Shown here: positions 18,207 through 28,929 of the stretch, piece by piece
Numbering within the stretch: the stretch's first letter is position 1
Layout: every line of letters starts with the position of its first letter
Source: Bacteroidales bacterium
GTDB lineage: Bacteria > Bacteroidota > Bacteroidia > Bacteroidales > F082
NCBI GenBank assembly: GCA_015488735.1
Contig: WFNG01000128.1
Coordinates: forward strand, 1 to 32,582
Length of the DNA: 32,582 bases
Reading direction: 5' to 3'
The notes under the pieces: generated by a model
Database searches by the model: none
What the model was told of the DNA's origin: nothing
Seen by the model: only the letters and a program-made list of their open reading frames with translations
Program-made: the position numbers and the translations under genes

Positions 18207-19011
18207 TCGAAGTCTCTATTTGTCTTTCTGAATTTTTTATACCGGTCATATCGTTTTTCTGCAGCAGTTCTCTGGCAAAGTTCAGATAATTGATGGCACC
18301 GGTACTCTGTGCATCATGCATGATAATAGATTTTCCAAAACTTGGAGCTTCACCAAGACGCGTATTACGGTTGATAATTGTATCGAAAACCAAATGCTGA
18401 AAATGAGTTTTCACCTCTTCTACAACCTGCTTCGAGAGTCTTAACCGTATGTCGAACATCGTCAGTAGAATACCTTCAATATCCAAATCGGGATTCAGGT
18501 TACTTTGCACAATTTTAATGGTATTCAATAATTTGCCAAGACCCTCCAGCGCAAAATATTCGCATTGAACCGGGATAATTACCGAGTCGGCAGCAGAAAG
18601 TGCATTAATTGTAATCAGGCCCAGAGAAGGAGAACAATCGATGATAATGAGGTCATAGCTATCACGTATTTTATCGATAACCCGACGCATTTTCCGTTCC
18701 CTGTTTGGCATATTAACCATCTCTATCTCTGCTCCCACCAAATCAATATGCGACGGTAACAGATCCAGATTAGGCGTGGAAGTATGCAAAATCACATTTT
18801 CAGGATTTACATCATCAATCATACATTCGTAAACACTTGTTTGTATTTTCTTGGGGTCTATACCAATTCCTGAAGTGGCATTCGCCTGCGGATCAGCATC
18901 TACCAGCAAAGTTTTGTACTCCAGTACAGCCAGACTGGCCGCAAGACTGATGGCGGTGGTTGTTTTTCCTACTCCGCCTTTTTGATTGGTGATGGCAATG
19001 ACTTTCCCCAT
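18196..19011 (-). CDS. parA: Chromosome partitioning ATPase ParA (Soj)
   Basis: MGKVIAITNQKGGVGKTTTAISLAASLA, LLVDADPQANATSG, IIIDCSPSLGLITINAL. Confidence 0.96.
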   Translation of the reverse strand: MGKVIAITNQKGGVGKTTTAISLAASLAVLEYKTLLVDADPQANATSGIGIDPKKIQTSVYECMIDDVNPENVILHTSTPNLDLLPSHIDLVGAEIEMVNMPNRERKMRRVIDKIRDSYDLIIIDCSPSLGLITINALSAADSVIIPVQCEYFALEGLGKLLNTIKIVQSNLNPDLDIEGILLTMFDIRLRLSKQVVEEVKTHFQHLVFDTIINRNTRLGEAPSFGKSIIMHDAQSTGAINYLNFARELLQKNDMTGIKNSERQIETSNDN

Positions 19012-19139
19012 AACATATGTAACTTATTGTACAAAAATACGATTTCCTTTTTCGCCCGGTCAATCCGGGTAACCAAAGTTATTAACAGACCGAAAAGCAG
19101 ACACAAGATGAAATGTGCAAACTGCAAGCCAGGCAATGC

Positions 19140-19514
19140 TTATTCAGACGCCTGTACATCGTCTTTGCCCAAATCATCAAAACTTAAATCAATCTTGGTT
19201 TTAGGTTCCTCCGAAACAGTCTCTTCTACCGCTATCGTTTCCTCTTCGGGTTCTTCTCCCGTCTCAATAAAACGAATAGCAGCATCCAGTCCTTTTACAA
19301 ACTTCTCAAAATCCTCTTTGTAAAGAAAAATTTTATGTTTTTCGTAAATGAACTTCCCCTGGTCATTTTGAAAGCGGCGTTTACTTTCCGTGATGGTAAG
19401 GTAATACTGATCATTCCGCGTAGCCTTTACATCAAAAAAATAAGTTCTCTTTCCCGCCCTCACGGCCTTGGAAAAAATGTCTTCCCTGCGTTGCGTTTTT
19501 TCTTGTCCTTCCAT
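19140..19514 (-). CDS. DUF3276 (PUR-alpha-like) protein
   Basis: MEGQEKTQRREDIFSKAVRAGKRTYFFDVKATRNDQYYLTITESKRRF; start chosen at the internal Met. Confidence 0.85.
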   Translation of the reverse strand: MEGQEKTQRREDIFSKAVRAGKRTYFFDVKATRNDQYYLTITESKRRFQNDQGKFIYEKHKIFLYKEDFEKFVKGLDAAIRFIETGEEPEEETIAVEETVSEEPKTKIDLSFDDLGKDDVQASE

Positions 19515-19804
19515 GGGCATGCTCTCTGTTTTTATAAATTTCTTACAAGACAAAAATAAGAATTATCCGATAAACCAAAATCCATTTGTTCTGATATGTT
19601 GAAAAATTGGTTGTTTTGTTAACAACATCTTATATTTAACTGGATGTCGCCTCTTTACATTTACCTGAAGCAATAAACCTTTTCATGATTATTTTATTTA
19701 GACTTATTCCATATTGTTATATTTTTCGCTATTTTTGCACGCGAATGAGAAGTGAGACCAAAGGGTTAGTTTCCTTCATGATTGTTAAATTATCAATTGT
19801 TAAA

Positions 19805-21103
19805 ATGGCTAAATTTGAAATAGTGATGCCCAAGATGGGCGAGAGTATAATTGAGGCAACCATTACCAAATGGCTAAAAACCGAAGGCGAAAAACTGGAA
19901 GAGGATGACACCATCGTGGAAATTGCTACCGACAAGGTGGATTCTGAAATCCCCAGCCCCGTAGAGGGAGTATTGTTGAAAACGCTTTTCAACGAAGGGG
20001 ATGTGGTTCCCGTAGGAACGGTTATTGCCGTAATCGAAACCGAAGGCGAAAATGAAGAAAATGAAGCCGCTGTCGTGGCGGCGATTCCGGGAGTGGATAC
20101 GCTGGAAAATGAAGAGCCACAAATTTTATCAGAAAACAGTAAGACAGAACTGCAAAAGGAAAACAGCACGCGGTTTTACTCGCCACTTGTAAAAAGTATT
20201 GCCAAAAGCGAAAACATTTCTATTGCCGAATTAGAAAATATTTCGGGAAGCGGAAAAGAAGGCCGCCTCACCAAACGGGATGTGTTAGCCTATCTCGAAA
20301 AAAGAAAAAGCAAAAAAGCAACACCAACACTAACAGCACCTTCCCCGCAAAAAGCCATGCCCGAAATGGAACTTCCACCGGTAAATACCGATGCCGGGGA
20401 CCAGGTAGTGGAAATGGATCGTATGCGACGGTTAATTGCCGATCACATGGTAATGTCGAAACACGTCTCAGCACATGTTACATCATTTATTGATGCCGAT
20501 GTAACTAATATTGTAAACTGGCGTAACAACGTGAAAAACCGTTTTTTACAACGTGAAGGTGAAAAAATAACCTTTACTCCTGTTTTTATCGATGCAGCAG
20601 CCAAAGCCCTTCGTGAGTTTCCGCAAATCAATGCATCTGTTGATGGATACAATATTATTTACCGCAAAAATATAAATATAGGAATGGCCACAGCTCTTTC
20701 CAATGGTAACCTGATTGTTCCTGTTATAAAAAATGTAGATGAAAAAAGCCTGCTTGGCATAGTAAAATCCGTTAACGACCTGGCCGGTAAAGCACGCAGC
20801 AACAAACTCAACCCGGATGAAATTCAGGGAGGTACTTTCACAATTACCAATTTCGGTTCGTTCGACAGCCTGACTGGCACACCGGTCATCAACCAGCCGC
20901 AGGTAGCAATTTTGGGTGTCGGGGCTATTCGTAAGAAACCGGTGGTTCTCGAAACGCCGCAAGGAGATGTCATTGCCATAAGGCATATCATGATTCTTTC
21001 GCTGGCATATGACCATCGCATTGTGGATGGAGCTTTAGGTGGTATGTACATCAAACGGGTGAAAGAAATCCTGGAAAACTGGGATATGAGTACCGAAATC
21101 TGA
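19805..21103 (+). CDS. Dihydrolipoamide acyltransferase (2-oxo acid dehydrogenase E2)
   Basis: Lipoyl domain IVEIATDKVDSEIPSPVEG, E3-binding domain YSPLVKSIAKSENISIAELENISGSGKEGRLTKRDVLAYL, catalytic LSLAYDHRIVDGALGG; start trimmed to MAKFEIVMPKMGES. Confidence 0.94.
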   Translation: MAKFEIVMPKMGESIIEATITKWLKTEGEKLEEDDTIVEIATDKVDSEIPSPVEGVLLKTLFNEGDVVPVGTVIAVIETEGENEENEAAVVAAIPGVDTLENEEPQILSENSKTELQKENSTRFYSPLVKSIAKSENISIAELENISGSGKEGRLTKRDVLAYLEKRKSKKATPTLTAPSPQKAMPEMELPPVNTDAGDQVVEMDRMRRLIADHMVMSKHVSAHVTSFIDADVTNIVNWRNNVKNRFLQREGEKITFTPVFIDAAAKALREFPQINASVDGYNIIYRKNINIGMATALSNGNLIVPVIKNVDEKSLLGIVKSVNDLAGKARSNKLNPDEIQGGTFTITNFGSFDSLTGTPVINQPQVAILGVGAIRKKPVVLETPQGDVIAIRHIMILSLAYDHRIVDGALGGMYIKRVKEILENWDMSTEI

Positions 21104-21175
21104 TTTTCCTGAAAAGCAAAATATTGTTTGTCAGAAACAAACCTGCTTCCATTGCCGGAAATTAATCTGATTTTA

Positions 21176-21183
21176 TATCTTTG
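21176..21183 (+). promoter_or_regulatory. Putative Bacteroidetes -7 element
   Basis: TATCTTTG immediately upstream of ATG at 21190. Confidence 0.4.
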
Positions 21184-21189
21184 CTGATT

Positions 21190-21852
21190 ATGGTAGTAGC
21201 AGAAAATATTCATAAGTCGTTTGGCAAAGTTGAAGTACTGAAAGGCATTGAGTTACAGGTCAACGAGCAGGAAATTGTTTCCATAGCGGGAGCTTCCGGA
21301 GCAGGCAAGTCAACATTATTACAAATACTGGGAACCATTGAAAAACCAGATAAAGGCCGCGTTATTGTTGATGGTGTTGAAGCAGGCAGGCTGAAAGACA
21401 AAGCACTTTCGGCATTCAGAAATAAAAAAATCGGCTTTGTTTTTCAGTTTCATCATCTATTGCCTGAATTTACCGCCCTGGAAAATATTTGCATTCCGGC
21501 CTTTATTGCCGGCAAAAGCCGGAAAACAGCCGAACAACGCGCCTATGAACTTCTGGATTTTATTCATTTGAAAGAGCGGGCAGGACATAAGCCGTCCGAA
21601 CTTTCAGGGGGAGAGCAACAGCGTATTGCTGTGGCTCGTGCGCTTATGAATAACCCTTCGGTAGTATTTGCAGATGAGCCATCGGGAAACCTTGACTCTT
21701 CTGCCTCGGAAGCATTACACCAGCTTTTTTTTGATTTGAGAAAGAATTTTGGACAGACTTTCGTCATTGTTACTCACAACAAAGCACTGGCAGCCATGGC
21801 AGACCGTCAGTTTTTTATTAAAGATGGAATAATTTCGGGAGAAAATATCTGA
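21190..21852 (+). CDS. ABC transporter ATP-binding protein, LolD-like
   Basis: Walker [10 protein letters not shown], signature [15 protein letters not shown], Walker [13 protein letters not shown]. Confidence 0.92.
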   Translation: MVVAENIHKSFGKVEVLKGIELQVNEQEIVSIAGASGAGKSTLLQILGTIEKPDKGRVIVDGVEAGRLKDKALSAFRNKKIGFVFQFHHLLPEFTALENICIPAFIAGKSRKTAEQRAYELLDFIHLKERAGHKPSELSGGEQQRIAVARALMNNPSVVFADEPSGNLDSSASEALHQLFFDLRKNFGQTFVIVTHNKALAAMADRQFFIKDGIISGENI

Positions 21853-21883
21853 CATAAAACCACGTTACTGAATACCACAACAG

Positions 21884-24577
21884 ATGAATCAAACCATGAG
21901 CCGTTCGGTAAAGTTTATTTTTTCGCTACTTTTTGTTATCATGCTTGGCATGTGCCTGACTTCTCCTGTTATGGCCCAACAGGCAAAAACATACCAGGAA
22001 GCCATTGCAAAAGGAAATCAACTGCTAAAGGAAAAAAAATACTTCGAAGCAAAAGGTTATTTTCAAATGGCTTTGCGATATAAAGTGCATGATCCTGTAG
22101 CCACAAAAAAAATTATTGAAATTGTCAAAATCCTGAAAGCCGGTGAGAGCCGACAAGAAGCCTATTACAACATCATCGATGATGCTGATAATTATTACAA
22201 CAAAGATATGCTTCAACTCGCATTGAAAAGTTACAAAAAAGCACTTACCATTATCCCCAACGACAGCTACGCATTAGGCCGGATAAATGAAATTCTTCGC
22301 CAACAAACAGTTGAAAAGGAAAAATTTATAAAATATAAACAGTTTATAAAATCCGGTAACATGCTGCTGAGTCATAATCTTTTTAATGAAGCTATCTCAG
22401 CATTTGAAAAAGCCCAAAACATCTTCCCCGACAAGCCAGCTGCATCCAACAAGCTAATACTGGCGCGACAAATGCAACATGACTACCTGAATAACAAGAA
22501 GAAAGCACAAAAAGAAATAGAAATTGCCGGTCGCTATCTTTTGATTAGAAATTATGCAGATGCCCTGCGGCATTACGAGCAGGCAGATTCACTCGTTCCC
22601 GGAAATCCGGTTGTAATCAAAAGAATCAACCAGCTAAAACCCAAAGCCCGTACACAGGATGCCTACAACAAAATTGCCAGTGAAGCAGACCGCCTTTACA
22701 TTGCCAAAAACTACATGGCTGCCCGTGTAAAATACCAGGAAGCACAAAAACTCTGGCCTGAAAATAGTTATCCTGCAGAGATGATTGGTAAAGTAAATCA
22801 ACAGCTGAATGAGCAACGCCAACATCTGGAAAAAAATTATCGCATGGCCGTTTCTCAGGCTGATAGCCTGTATAAATTACACGAAATGAAAAATGCACAG
22901 GCGCAATATAATCTTGCGCTGAACCTGAAACCAAACGCAAATTATCCCAAACAGCAACTTTCTGCCATTAAAACCTGGTTTATCAGAAAACAACAAAAAC
23001 TTCAGGCGAGCTATCATGCTGTTATCCGAAGTGCTGACAGCCTTTTTAACAGGAAAGCTTATCTGGAGGCACAGGAAAAATATGAACAGGCACTGAATAC
23101 AAGGCCTAAAGATCCATACCCTAAACAGAAACTTTCAGAGATCGGAAAACGACTTGCCGCACTCGCCAGACAAAAAGAGCAGAATGCCCAATACCAGACA
23201 CTGATAACCGAGGCAAAGCGTTTACAGGCGGGAGGGCATCTTGAGCTGGCAATTGATAAATACCGCCAGGCTCAGAAACTGAAAGGAACGGATACTTTCA
23301 GCACAAATCAGATTAATAAAATAAACCAGATGCTGGCGCAAATACAAAAGCAAAAAGAACGCGATGCCAAATTTGCCAAACAAATTGCATTGGGCCGGCA
23401 GTTGTTACAGCAGAAGCAACTGAAAGAAGCAAAGAAAGCTTTTACAAACGCCCTGACCATAAAACCGGAAGAAGTTTTTCCCGCGCAACGTATTCACTTT
23501 ATCGACAGCCTGATACAGAGGAAAATCCATTTGGCACAAATAGAAAAAGAATACCAGACATCTATTCGGCAAGGCAAATTGCTCTATGCTCAAAAGAAAT
23601 ACAGCGATGCGCTTATCCGCTTTAAAAAAGCCAGGGAACTTAAACCTGAAGACAGTTATTCGGGCAAAATGATACACAGTATTGAATCCACGCTGGCAGC
23701 TATTGCACGTGCCAAAGCATTGCAGGAAGCCTACACCGAAAGCAACGCCAAAGCGGACCAACTGCTGAAAGATAATAAATACGAATTGGCCAAAGCCCAG
23801 TACCAACACAGCCTCACATTAAAACCGGACGAAAGCTATCCCAAAAAACAAATTGCTGCTATTGAAATAACCTTGGTTCGGCTGGCCAAAGAACGCGACC
23901 AGCGATATGCTGCCGTTCTTTCCGAAGCAGACAGCCTGTTCAAGAACCACCATTACCAAAAGGCAGTAGAATTGTACAAAGAAGCTGCCAGTATTAAACC
24001 GGGTGAGCCCTATCCGGGAGAGCAATTATCAGCCTGCAAAACATTTATTGCACAAATAGTTGCCCGGCAAACACAGAAATACAAACTGGCCATTGCAGAA
24101 GCCGACAAATTATATGCCGCCAAGGTTTTTGACAAAGCCGTAAAAGCATACAAAAAAGCAGAAAAGGCCAAGCCGGATGAAACCTATCCTGCTAAGATGA
24201 TTAAGAAGATTACGGATTACATTACCAAAAATGCTATTGTTGATTTGGTAAACAAAAAAATTGTAATACAGCCTGACGAAACCAAAAAATTACCATTCAA
24301 AGCACTGCCCATCAACGTCAGAAAAGGAAATTATATATACGTGAAAGCCCATAATGTAGATGGAAAATCCTTCCGGATAATTTTTACTTATGGAAAAGAT
24401 AAAACCAAAAATGGCGGCTTTTTTGTACAAGTGCCTGCAGGTAAAAAAGACCAGGACTTTATTATACGGGTGGGAATACAATACAAGTGGTTTTCAGACG
24501 ATAACAACTGGCTTAGTATCTATCCGGAAAACAACCCCATCGAAATCAGCCTGGTACGTATTTCGAAAAGTGACTGA
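21884..24577 (+). CDS. Secreted tandem TPR-like repeat protein with C-terminal non-repeat domain
   Basis: Signal peptide; about 13 units of the form AD.LY....Y..A...Y..A..LKP.E.YP...I..I; distinct C-terminal segment from about VDLVNKKIVIQPDETKKLPFKALP. Confidence 0.8.
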   Translation: MNQTMSRSVKFIFSLLFVIMLGMCLTSPVMAQQAKTYQEAIAKGNQLLKEKKYFEAKGYFQMALRYKVHDPVATKKIIEIVKILKAGESRQEAYYNIIDDADNYYNKDMLQLALKSYKKALTIIPNDSYALGRINEILRQQTVEKEKFIKYKQFIKSGNMLLSHNLFNEAISAFEKAQNIFPDKPAASNKLILARQMQHDYLNNKKKAQKEIEIAGRYLLIRNYADALRHYEQADSLVPGNPVVIKRINQLKPKARTQDAYNKIASEADRLYIAKNYMAARVKYQEAQKLWPENSYPAEMIGKVNQQLNEQRQHLEKNYRMAVSQADSLYKLHEMKNAQAQYNLALNLKPNANYPKQQLSAIKTWFIRKQQKLQASYHAVIRSADSLFNRKAYLEAQEKYEQALNTRPKDPYPKQKLSEIGKRLAALARQKEQNAQYQTLITEAKRLQAGGHLELAIDKYRQAQKLKGTDTFSTNQINKINQMLAQIQKQKERDAKFAKQIALGRQLLQQKQLKEAKKAFTNALTIKPEEVFPAQRIHFIDSLIQRKIHLAQIEKEYQTSIRQGKLLYAQKKYSDALIRFKKARELKPEDSYSGKMIHSIESTLAAIARAKALQEAYTESNAKADQLLKDNKYELAKAQYQHSLTLKPDESYPKKQIAAIEITLVRLAKERDQRYAAVLSEADSLFKNHHYQKAVELYKEAASIKPGEPYPGEQLSACKTFIAQIVARQTQKYKLAIAEADKLYAAKVFDKAVKAYKKAEKAKPDETYPAKMIKKITDYITKNAIVDLVNKKIVIQPDETKKLPFKALPINVRKGNYIYVKAHNVDGKSFRIIFTYGKDKTKNGGFFVQVPAGKKDQDFIIRVGIQYKWFSDDNNWLSIYPENNPIEISLVRISKSD

Positions 24578-24641
24578 AGACGGAAGACAGAAAGTAGAAG
24601 GCAGAAGCCTACATCGTACATCAAAAATCTTCACAACAGCC

Positions 24642-25331
24642 TCACATCCCCGTCCCCGGAAACAACCAAATCAACACCACAATCACTACGAGTGCAGGCA
24701 ACATGTTGATAACTTTGATTTTTTTAATACCAAGGATATCAATACCCAATCCTAGCAATAGAATCCCCCCCACAGCTGACAGTTCGGTAATCATCATGGC
24801 CGGGAAGAAATTGCCAAGCCACATGGCCAGCAAAGTAATTCCGCCCTGAAATATCAACAAAGGGATGGCGGAAAACAGCACGCCAATCCCCAACCCCGAA
24901 GCGAGGGCAATGGAAGAAACACCATCCATAAGTGATTTGATGAAAAGCAAATGTGCATCTCCCGTCATGCCTTCCTGAATAGCGCCAAGGATGGTAAGTG
25001 ATCCCATACAATAGAGCAAAAATGCAGTGAGCAATCCATCCGAGAAGTTTTCATTGCTACTTTTAAACCGCTTTTTTATGAATTGTGCAAACTTTTCCAT
25101 CCCGCGATCCAAGCGGAGACCTTCACCAATAACGGCACCAATAATCAGACTGAAAACCATTTGCAGCACATGGGTTGATTTTAAAGCCATGGAAAATCCA
25201 AGATAAAGGGTGAAAAGTCCGATAACCTGAAAAAATATCTTGATAAAACGCTCGGGTAATCGACTTTTGAATAAAATACCGATCAGGCTTCCGACTACAA
25301 CCGTTGCCACATTGACTAAAGTGCCTATCAT
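24642..25331 (-). CDS. DUF554 family membrane protein
   Basis: MIGTLVNVATVVVGSLIGILFKSRLPERF..., GAVIGEGLRLDRGMEKF, YCMGSLTILGAIQEG. Confidence 0.88.
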   Translation of the reverse strand: MIGTLVNVATVVVGSLIGILFKSRLPERFIKIFFQVIGLFTLYLGFSMALKSTHVLQMVFSLIIGAVIGEGLRLDRGMEKFAQFIKKRFKSSNENFSDGLLTAFLLYCMGSLTILGAIQEGMTGDAHLLFIKSLMDGVSSIALASGLGIGVLFSAIPLLIFQGGITLLAMWLGNFFPAMMITELSAVGGILLLGLGIDILGIKKIKVINMLPALVVIVVLIWLFPGTGM

Positions 25332-25336
25332 AGTTT

Positions 25337-26617
25337 TTAACTCTTTTGACTTTTATCAGCTAACCGGGCAAAATCTCCACTTTTCGGAAACTGGTAAACA
25401 CGCAATCCAAATTCGGGTAAAACTGCCAGTACCAAATCAAAAATGTCTGCCTGAATATCTTCATAAGCAGCCCAGTCAGTTGTTTTTGTAAAAACATATA
25501 TTTCAATAGGGAGTCCTTTTTCGGAAGGTGGTAGCTGCCGTACCAAAAAAGTCATATCATCGCGAATATCGTCACGGTGGTGAAGATAAGCTTCCAGATA
25601 AGCTTTGAAAATACCAAGATTGGTTTGCCTGCGGCCGTTGACAATCACATCGGGATCCACATTAAATTTCTTGTTATAAGCCTCAATATCCTTTTCTTTT
25701 TTTTCGAGATAAGGCTTAAGCACTTTAATTTTCCGGAACTTAATCAACTCTTCTCCGGAAACAAAATGGACGCTGTCCATATCAATATAAACAGCCCGTT
25801 TAATACGCCTTCCTCCCGACTCTTCCATGCCCCGCCAGTTCTGAAACGAATTGCTCACCAAACTATATGTTGGAACAGTAACAATGGTTTTGTCCCAGTT
25901 TTGCACTTTAACCGTTGTGAGGTTGATTTCAAGCACGGTACCATCCGCATGGAATTGTGGCATACTAATCCAGTCGCCAATGCGTATCATCTTATTGAAA
26001 GTCAGTTGCAACCCGCCTACAAATCCCAAAATTGGATCGCGGAAAATTAACATCAGAACAGCTGACAGTGTTCCCAAACTAATCAAAAGGGAATTTAAAT
26101 CGCGATGAAAGAGTGTTGCAATAGCAAAAAGAGCACCAAACAGATAAATAATAATTTTAATAATCTGTACCAGGCCTTTTATGGGATGATCTTTGGAAAA
26201 ATCAAAACGATCGTAATAATCGTTCATTGTTGACAAGATGCTGTCCACAACCAGTACAATAATAATAACAAAAGTTACCTCTAAAATACGCCGTATCACG
26301 CTTACCAGCACCGGAATCGTATAAACACTATCCTGAACAAAATAATACAGAATGAGCGTTGGGACCAGATAAGATATTCGTCTGAACAACCGGTGTTTTA
26401 TCAACAAATCATCAAATTGGTTTTTTGTACGCCGAAACACAGGTATTAATATCTTTTTCATCGCACTCCAGGTAAGGCGAAAAATGAGATACGAAAAAAC
26501 GAACAACAATAACAGAGAAAGAATCTCACCCAAGATATCGGCCCAATTTTTCAGGAAACCTATTTTCCCGAAAAGGTCGATAATATAAACTGTTAGCTGC
26601 CTAAGATATTGATCCAT
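25337..26617 (-). CDS. Mechanosensitive ion channel (MscS/YbdG-like)
   Basis: FRDPILGFVGGLQLTFNKMIRIGDWISMPQFHADGTVLEINLTTVKVQNWDKTIVTVPTYSLVSNSFQNWRGMEESGGRRIKR. Confidence 0.92.
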   Translation of the reverse strand: MDQYLRQLTVYIIDLFGKIGFLKNWADILGEILSLLLLFVFSYLIFRLTWSAMKKILIPVFRRTKNQFDDLLIKHRLFRRISYLVPTLILYYFVQDSVYTIPVLVSVIRRILEVTFVIIIVLVVDSILSTMNDYYDRFDFSKDHPIKGLVQIIKIIIYLFGALFAIATLFHRDLNSLLISLGTLSAVLMLIFRDPILGFVGGLQLTFNKMIRIGDWISMPQFHADGTVLEINLTTVKVQNWDKTIVTVPTYSLVSNSFQNWRGMEESGGRRIKRAVYIDMDSVHFVSGEELIKFRKIKVLKPYLEKKEKDIEAYNKKFNVDPDVIVNGRRQTNLGIFKAYLEAYLHHRDDIRDDMTFLVRQLPPSEKGLPIEIYVFTKTTDWAAYEDIQADIFDLVLAVLPEFGLRVYQFPKSGDFARLADKSQKS

Positions 26618-26631
26618 TTATTAATAGTAAG

Positions 26632-27336
26632 TTATAGTTTGGAAATATTTTCAAGATATTTTTCACGAATGGAAGATAATTTCTCCGATAGGAAATTTTT
26701 ATCAAAGATACGCACAAAATCAAAAATCCCTTCCGTTTCGTAAACATAGCCAATGGCAGCATCAAATTTATTGTCGAGCATATTGTACTTTATCTCCAGG
26801 GTAATCTTTTCAAAAGTATTCCATCGCATAGAATATGGAACCTGAAGATAAAAAAGCATTTTCTGGTTCATATCCTGATAAATACCTTCCGCAACATTTT
26901 CCATCTCAAAAAACTTTCTGATTTTTATTAACGCGTTAAACCGGGATATTTTTTTCTTTTTCATGAAGTCAATCTCATAGCGCCGAAAAGATTCCAGCAA
27001 CTCCGGAATATGCATATAACTCAGGTTTTTCAACCGGATAACATGTACCGTTTTATTGTTCATTGTAATGGTTCCGGGGGCGCCCTCAAAAGCATAAGGA
27101 AACACCTTTTTTATATTCATAATAATCCTGATAATTTTATCATCGTTGTAAGCCTGTTTCAAAACGAGAAACATGGAGTCGGGTTCTCTTTTGGCCGGAA
27201 TTACAGTACCGTGATAACCCGGAAACGGATCTGCAGATTCCAGGAGCATAACTTTGCAGCCGGAAAGCTGCTCAACAGGTATAAGGTTCTCTTTTTTAGA
27301 AATAATTCCAATGGAACGGATAACTTGTTTACGCAT
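26632..27336 (-). CDS. Hypothetical protein
   Basis: Complete 234-aa ORF in a tight collinear run; no family recognised. Confidence 0.65.
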   Translation of the reverse strand: MRKQVIRSIGIISKKENLIPVEQLSGCKVMLLESADPFPGYHGTVIPAKREPDSMFLVLKQAYNDDKIIRIIMNIKKVFPYAFEGAPGTITMNNKTVHVIRLKNLSYMHIPELLESFRRYEIDFMKKKKISRFNALIKIRKFFEMENVAEGIYQDMNQKMLFYLQVPYSMRWNTFEKITLEIKYNMLDNKFDAAIGYVYETEGIFDFVRIFDKNFLSEKLSSIREKYLENISKL

Positions 27337-27468
27337 AAGTTCTGGTATTTAGAAAGTTGGTGCTAATATAAGGATTTATCACTTTAAAGTGCATGTTTTG
27401 TTGAGAATAAAGAAAAATTCATGCTTAAAAAGCAGTCCCACAAACCGCCTACAGATTTTAACAAATGA

Positions 27469-28866
27469 TTATTGTTCCGGTGCGAAAACGGGATCCCATG
27501 GTGGTAACAAAACAGCTTTGCTCTTCAGAATTTTCAAGACATCCTGAGAAATGTACTTTTTGTTTATGACCAGTCTGAACATGTAGTTATCAAACCATTT
27601 ATCGGTGGCTGTCAGAAAGCCGTGGTTTCCTTTGTCCGCTCCCCAGCTGTTCTCAATCAGCCATTTATCGGGTTTACCATCGGACAGAAGATTCACCCCC
27701 ACCAACGCCATACCATGCGTGGAACCGCTGTCGAATGTCTTGATACGTTGTTTTTTATTCATGCCAAAACGTACACCAAAAAGATCGTTATAATCATAAA
27801 GTTTTGTATCCAGAAAACCGGCTTTGTCATCAAACTGCTTTCCCACATCGCAGGAGAGATACATGGCCTGATTTCCCAAAATGGATTTGATGGCAAATTT
27901 TTTGATGGTATCGTTGGGCAGATTGATATATTTCCAGTTACCGCCTTCCACCAGATTACGGTCAAATTCCACATCATAAAGCTTGTAATAAGGACGCGTG
28001 GGATCGTTCATAAACATCACATAATTATCCACGTTAACGCCAACAACCTGTTTGAAGAATGATTGTGGGGTATATTTTACAGGTTGGCTTATCTTTCCAT
28101 TCTTGTTCTTGTATTGCCAGGTAAATTCCTGAGGTGGTTCGCCGAGATTCAGGACAAGAATTCTGTATATCTGTGTAAGCATGGATATTTTACGGGCGTT
28201 AATTTGTTTTCCGGAAGCTTTACCGGCAACCATACGGCGCAATTCCAGACCATCCTCGCGAAGTTTCCGGCGCAGCAACCTTGACATGTTGGAAGTATGG
28301 TTGCTTTGGTAAGTTTCGGGCATAGCAGAAGAAGGAACCAGTCCATATTTCTTTACCAAATCGTTGAAGGTTGCCCACTGCCCGCCATCGCCAATGGGAT
28401 TGTGAAATAACCATGTCACCATACGGCTGTCCATGGGCTCTTTGGCTGTGGATATAGCAATTTCCATGAACAGGTTGGCCTTTTCAAACTGATCCCAGAA
28501 GAAATTATAGTTCTCTGAGAATTCAAAGTTGGACAGGTTATATTTCTTTGTTACCACAGGCCGCAGCGTATTCAGCGAAGTAAACAGCCAGCATCGCCCC
28601 GATGATTTCTGATTGGTGGTGGCCAGTGCATCCGTCACTTTGTGGTTGATAAAGTGGTTCACTTTCCCTTCGTTGCCGCGGTCTTTGGCCAGTTTACGGA
28701 TATCGTTGTGGGTGATGGCATTTTGCAATGCTATGTTAGCAGGACTGTTTTTGTAAGATGACATGATTTTGTGAATGGTTTTCATATCCAGTTTTCCGTT
28801 GGTGTTCTGTGCATTCAGCGTCGTTATACCAGCTATGACCAGTGCCAGCAGTAATATTTTTTTCAT
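27469..28866 (-). CDS. Secreted aminopeptidase C (bleomycin hydrolase family, C1B)
   Basis: Signal peptide; Cys motif TNQKSSGRCWLFTSLN, His motif GSTHGMALVGV, Asn motif WLIENSWG. Confidence 0.92.
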   Translation of the reverse strand: MKKILLLALVIAGITTLNAQNTNGKLDMKTIHKIMSSYKNSPANIALQNAITHNDIRKLAKDRGNEGKVNHFINHKVTDALATTNQKSSGRCWLFTSLNTLRPVVTKKYNLSNFEFSENYNFFWDQFEKANLFMEIAISTAKEPMDSRMVTWLFHNPIGDGGQWATFNDLVKKYGLVPSSAMPETYQSNHTSNMSRLLRRKLREDGLELRRMVAGKASGKQINARKISMLTQIYRILVLNLGEPPQEFTWQYKNKNGKISQPVKYTPQSFFKQVVGVNVDNYVMFMNDPTRPYYKLYDVEFDRNLVEGGNWKYINLPNDTIKKFAIKSILGNQAMYLSCDVGKQFDDKAGFLDTKLYDYNDLFGVRFGMNKKQRIKTFDSGSTHGMALVGVNLLSDGKPDKWLIENSWGADKGNHGFLTATDKWFDNYMFRLVINKKYISQDVLKILKSKAVLLPPWDPVFAPEQ

Positions 28867-28929
28867 AAATCTATATTTAAATTAGTTTTAATTTATTTCA
28901 ATATTTTCAAATTATGACAGCCTCTATTC

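Noticed and set aside
17300-19140. Possible parS centromere site near parAB
   Set aside because: No TGTTnCACGTGnAACA-like sequence found here; the CACGTG near 29588 does not match the arms
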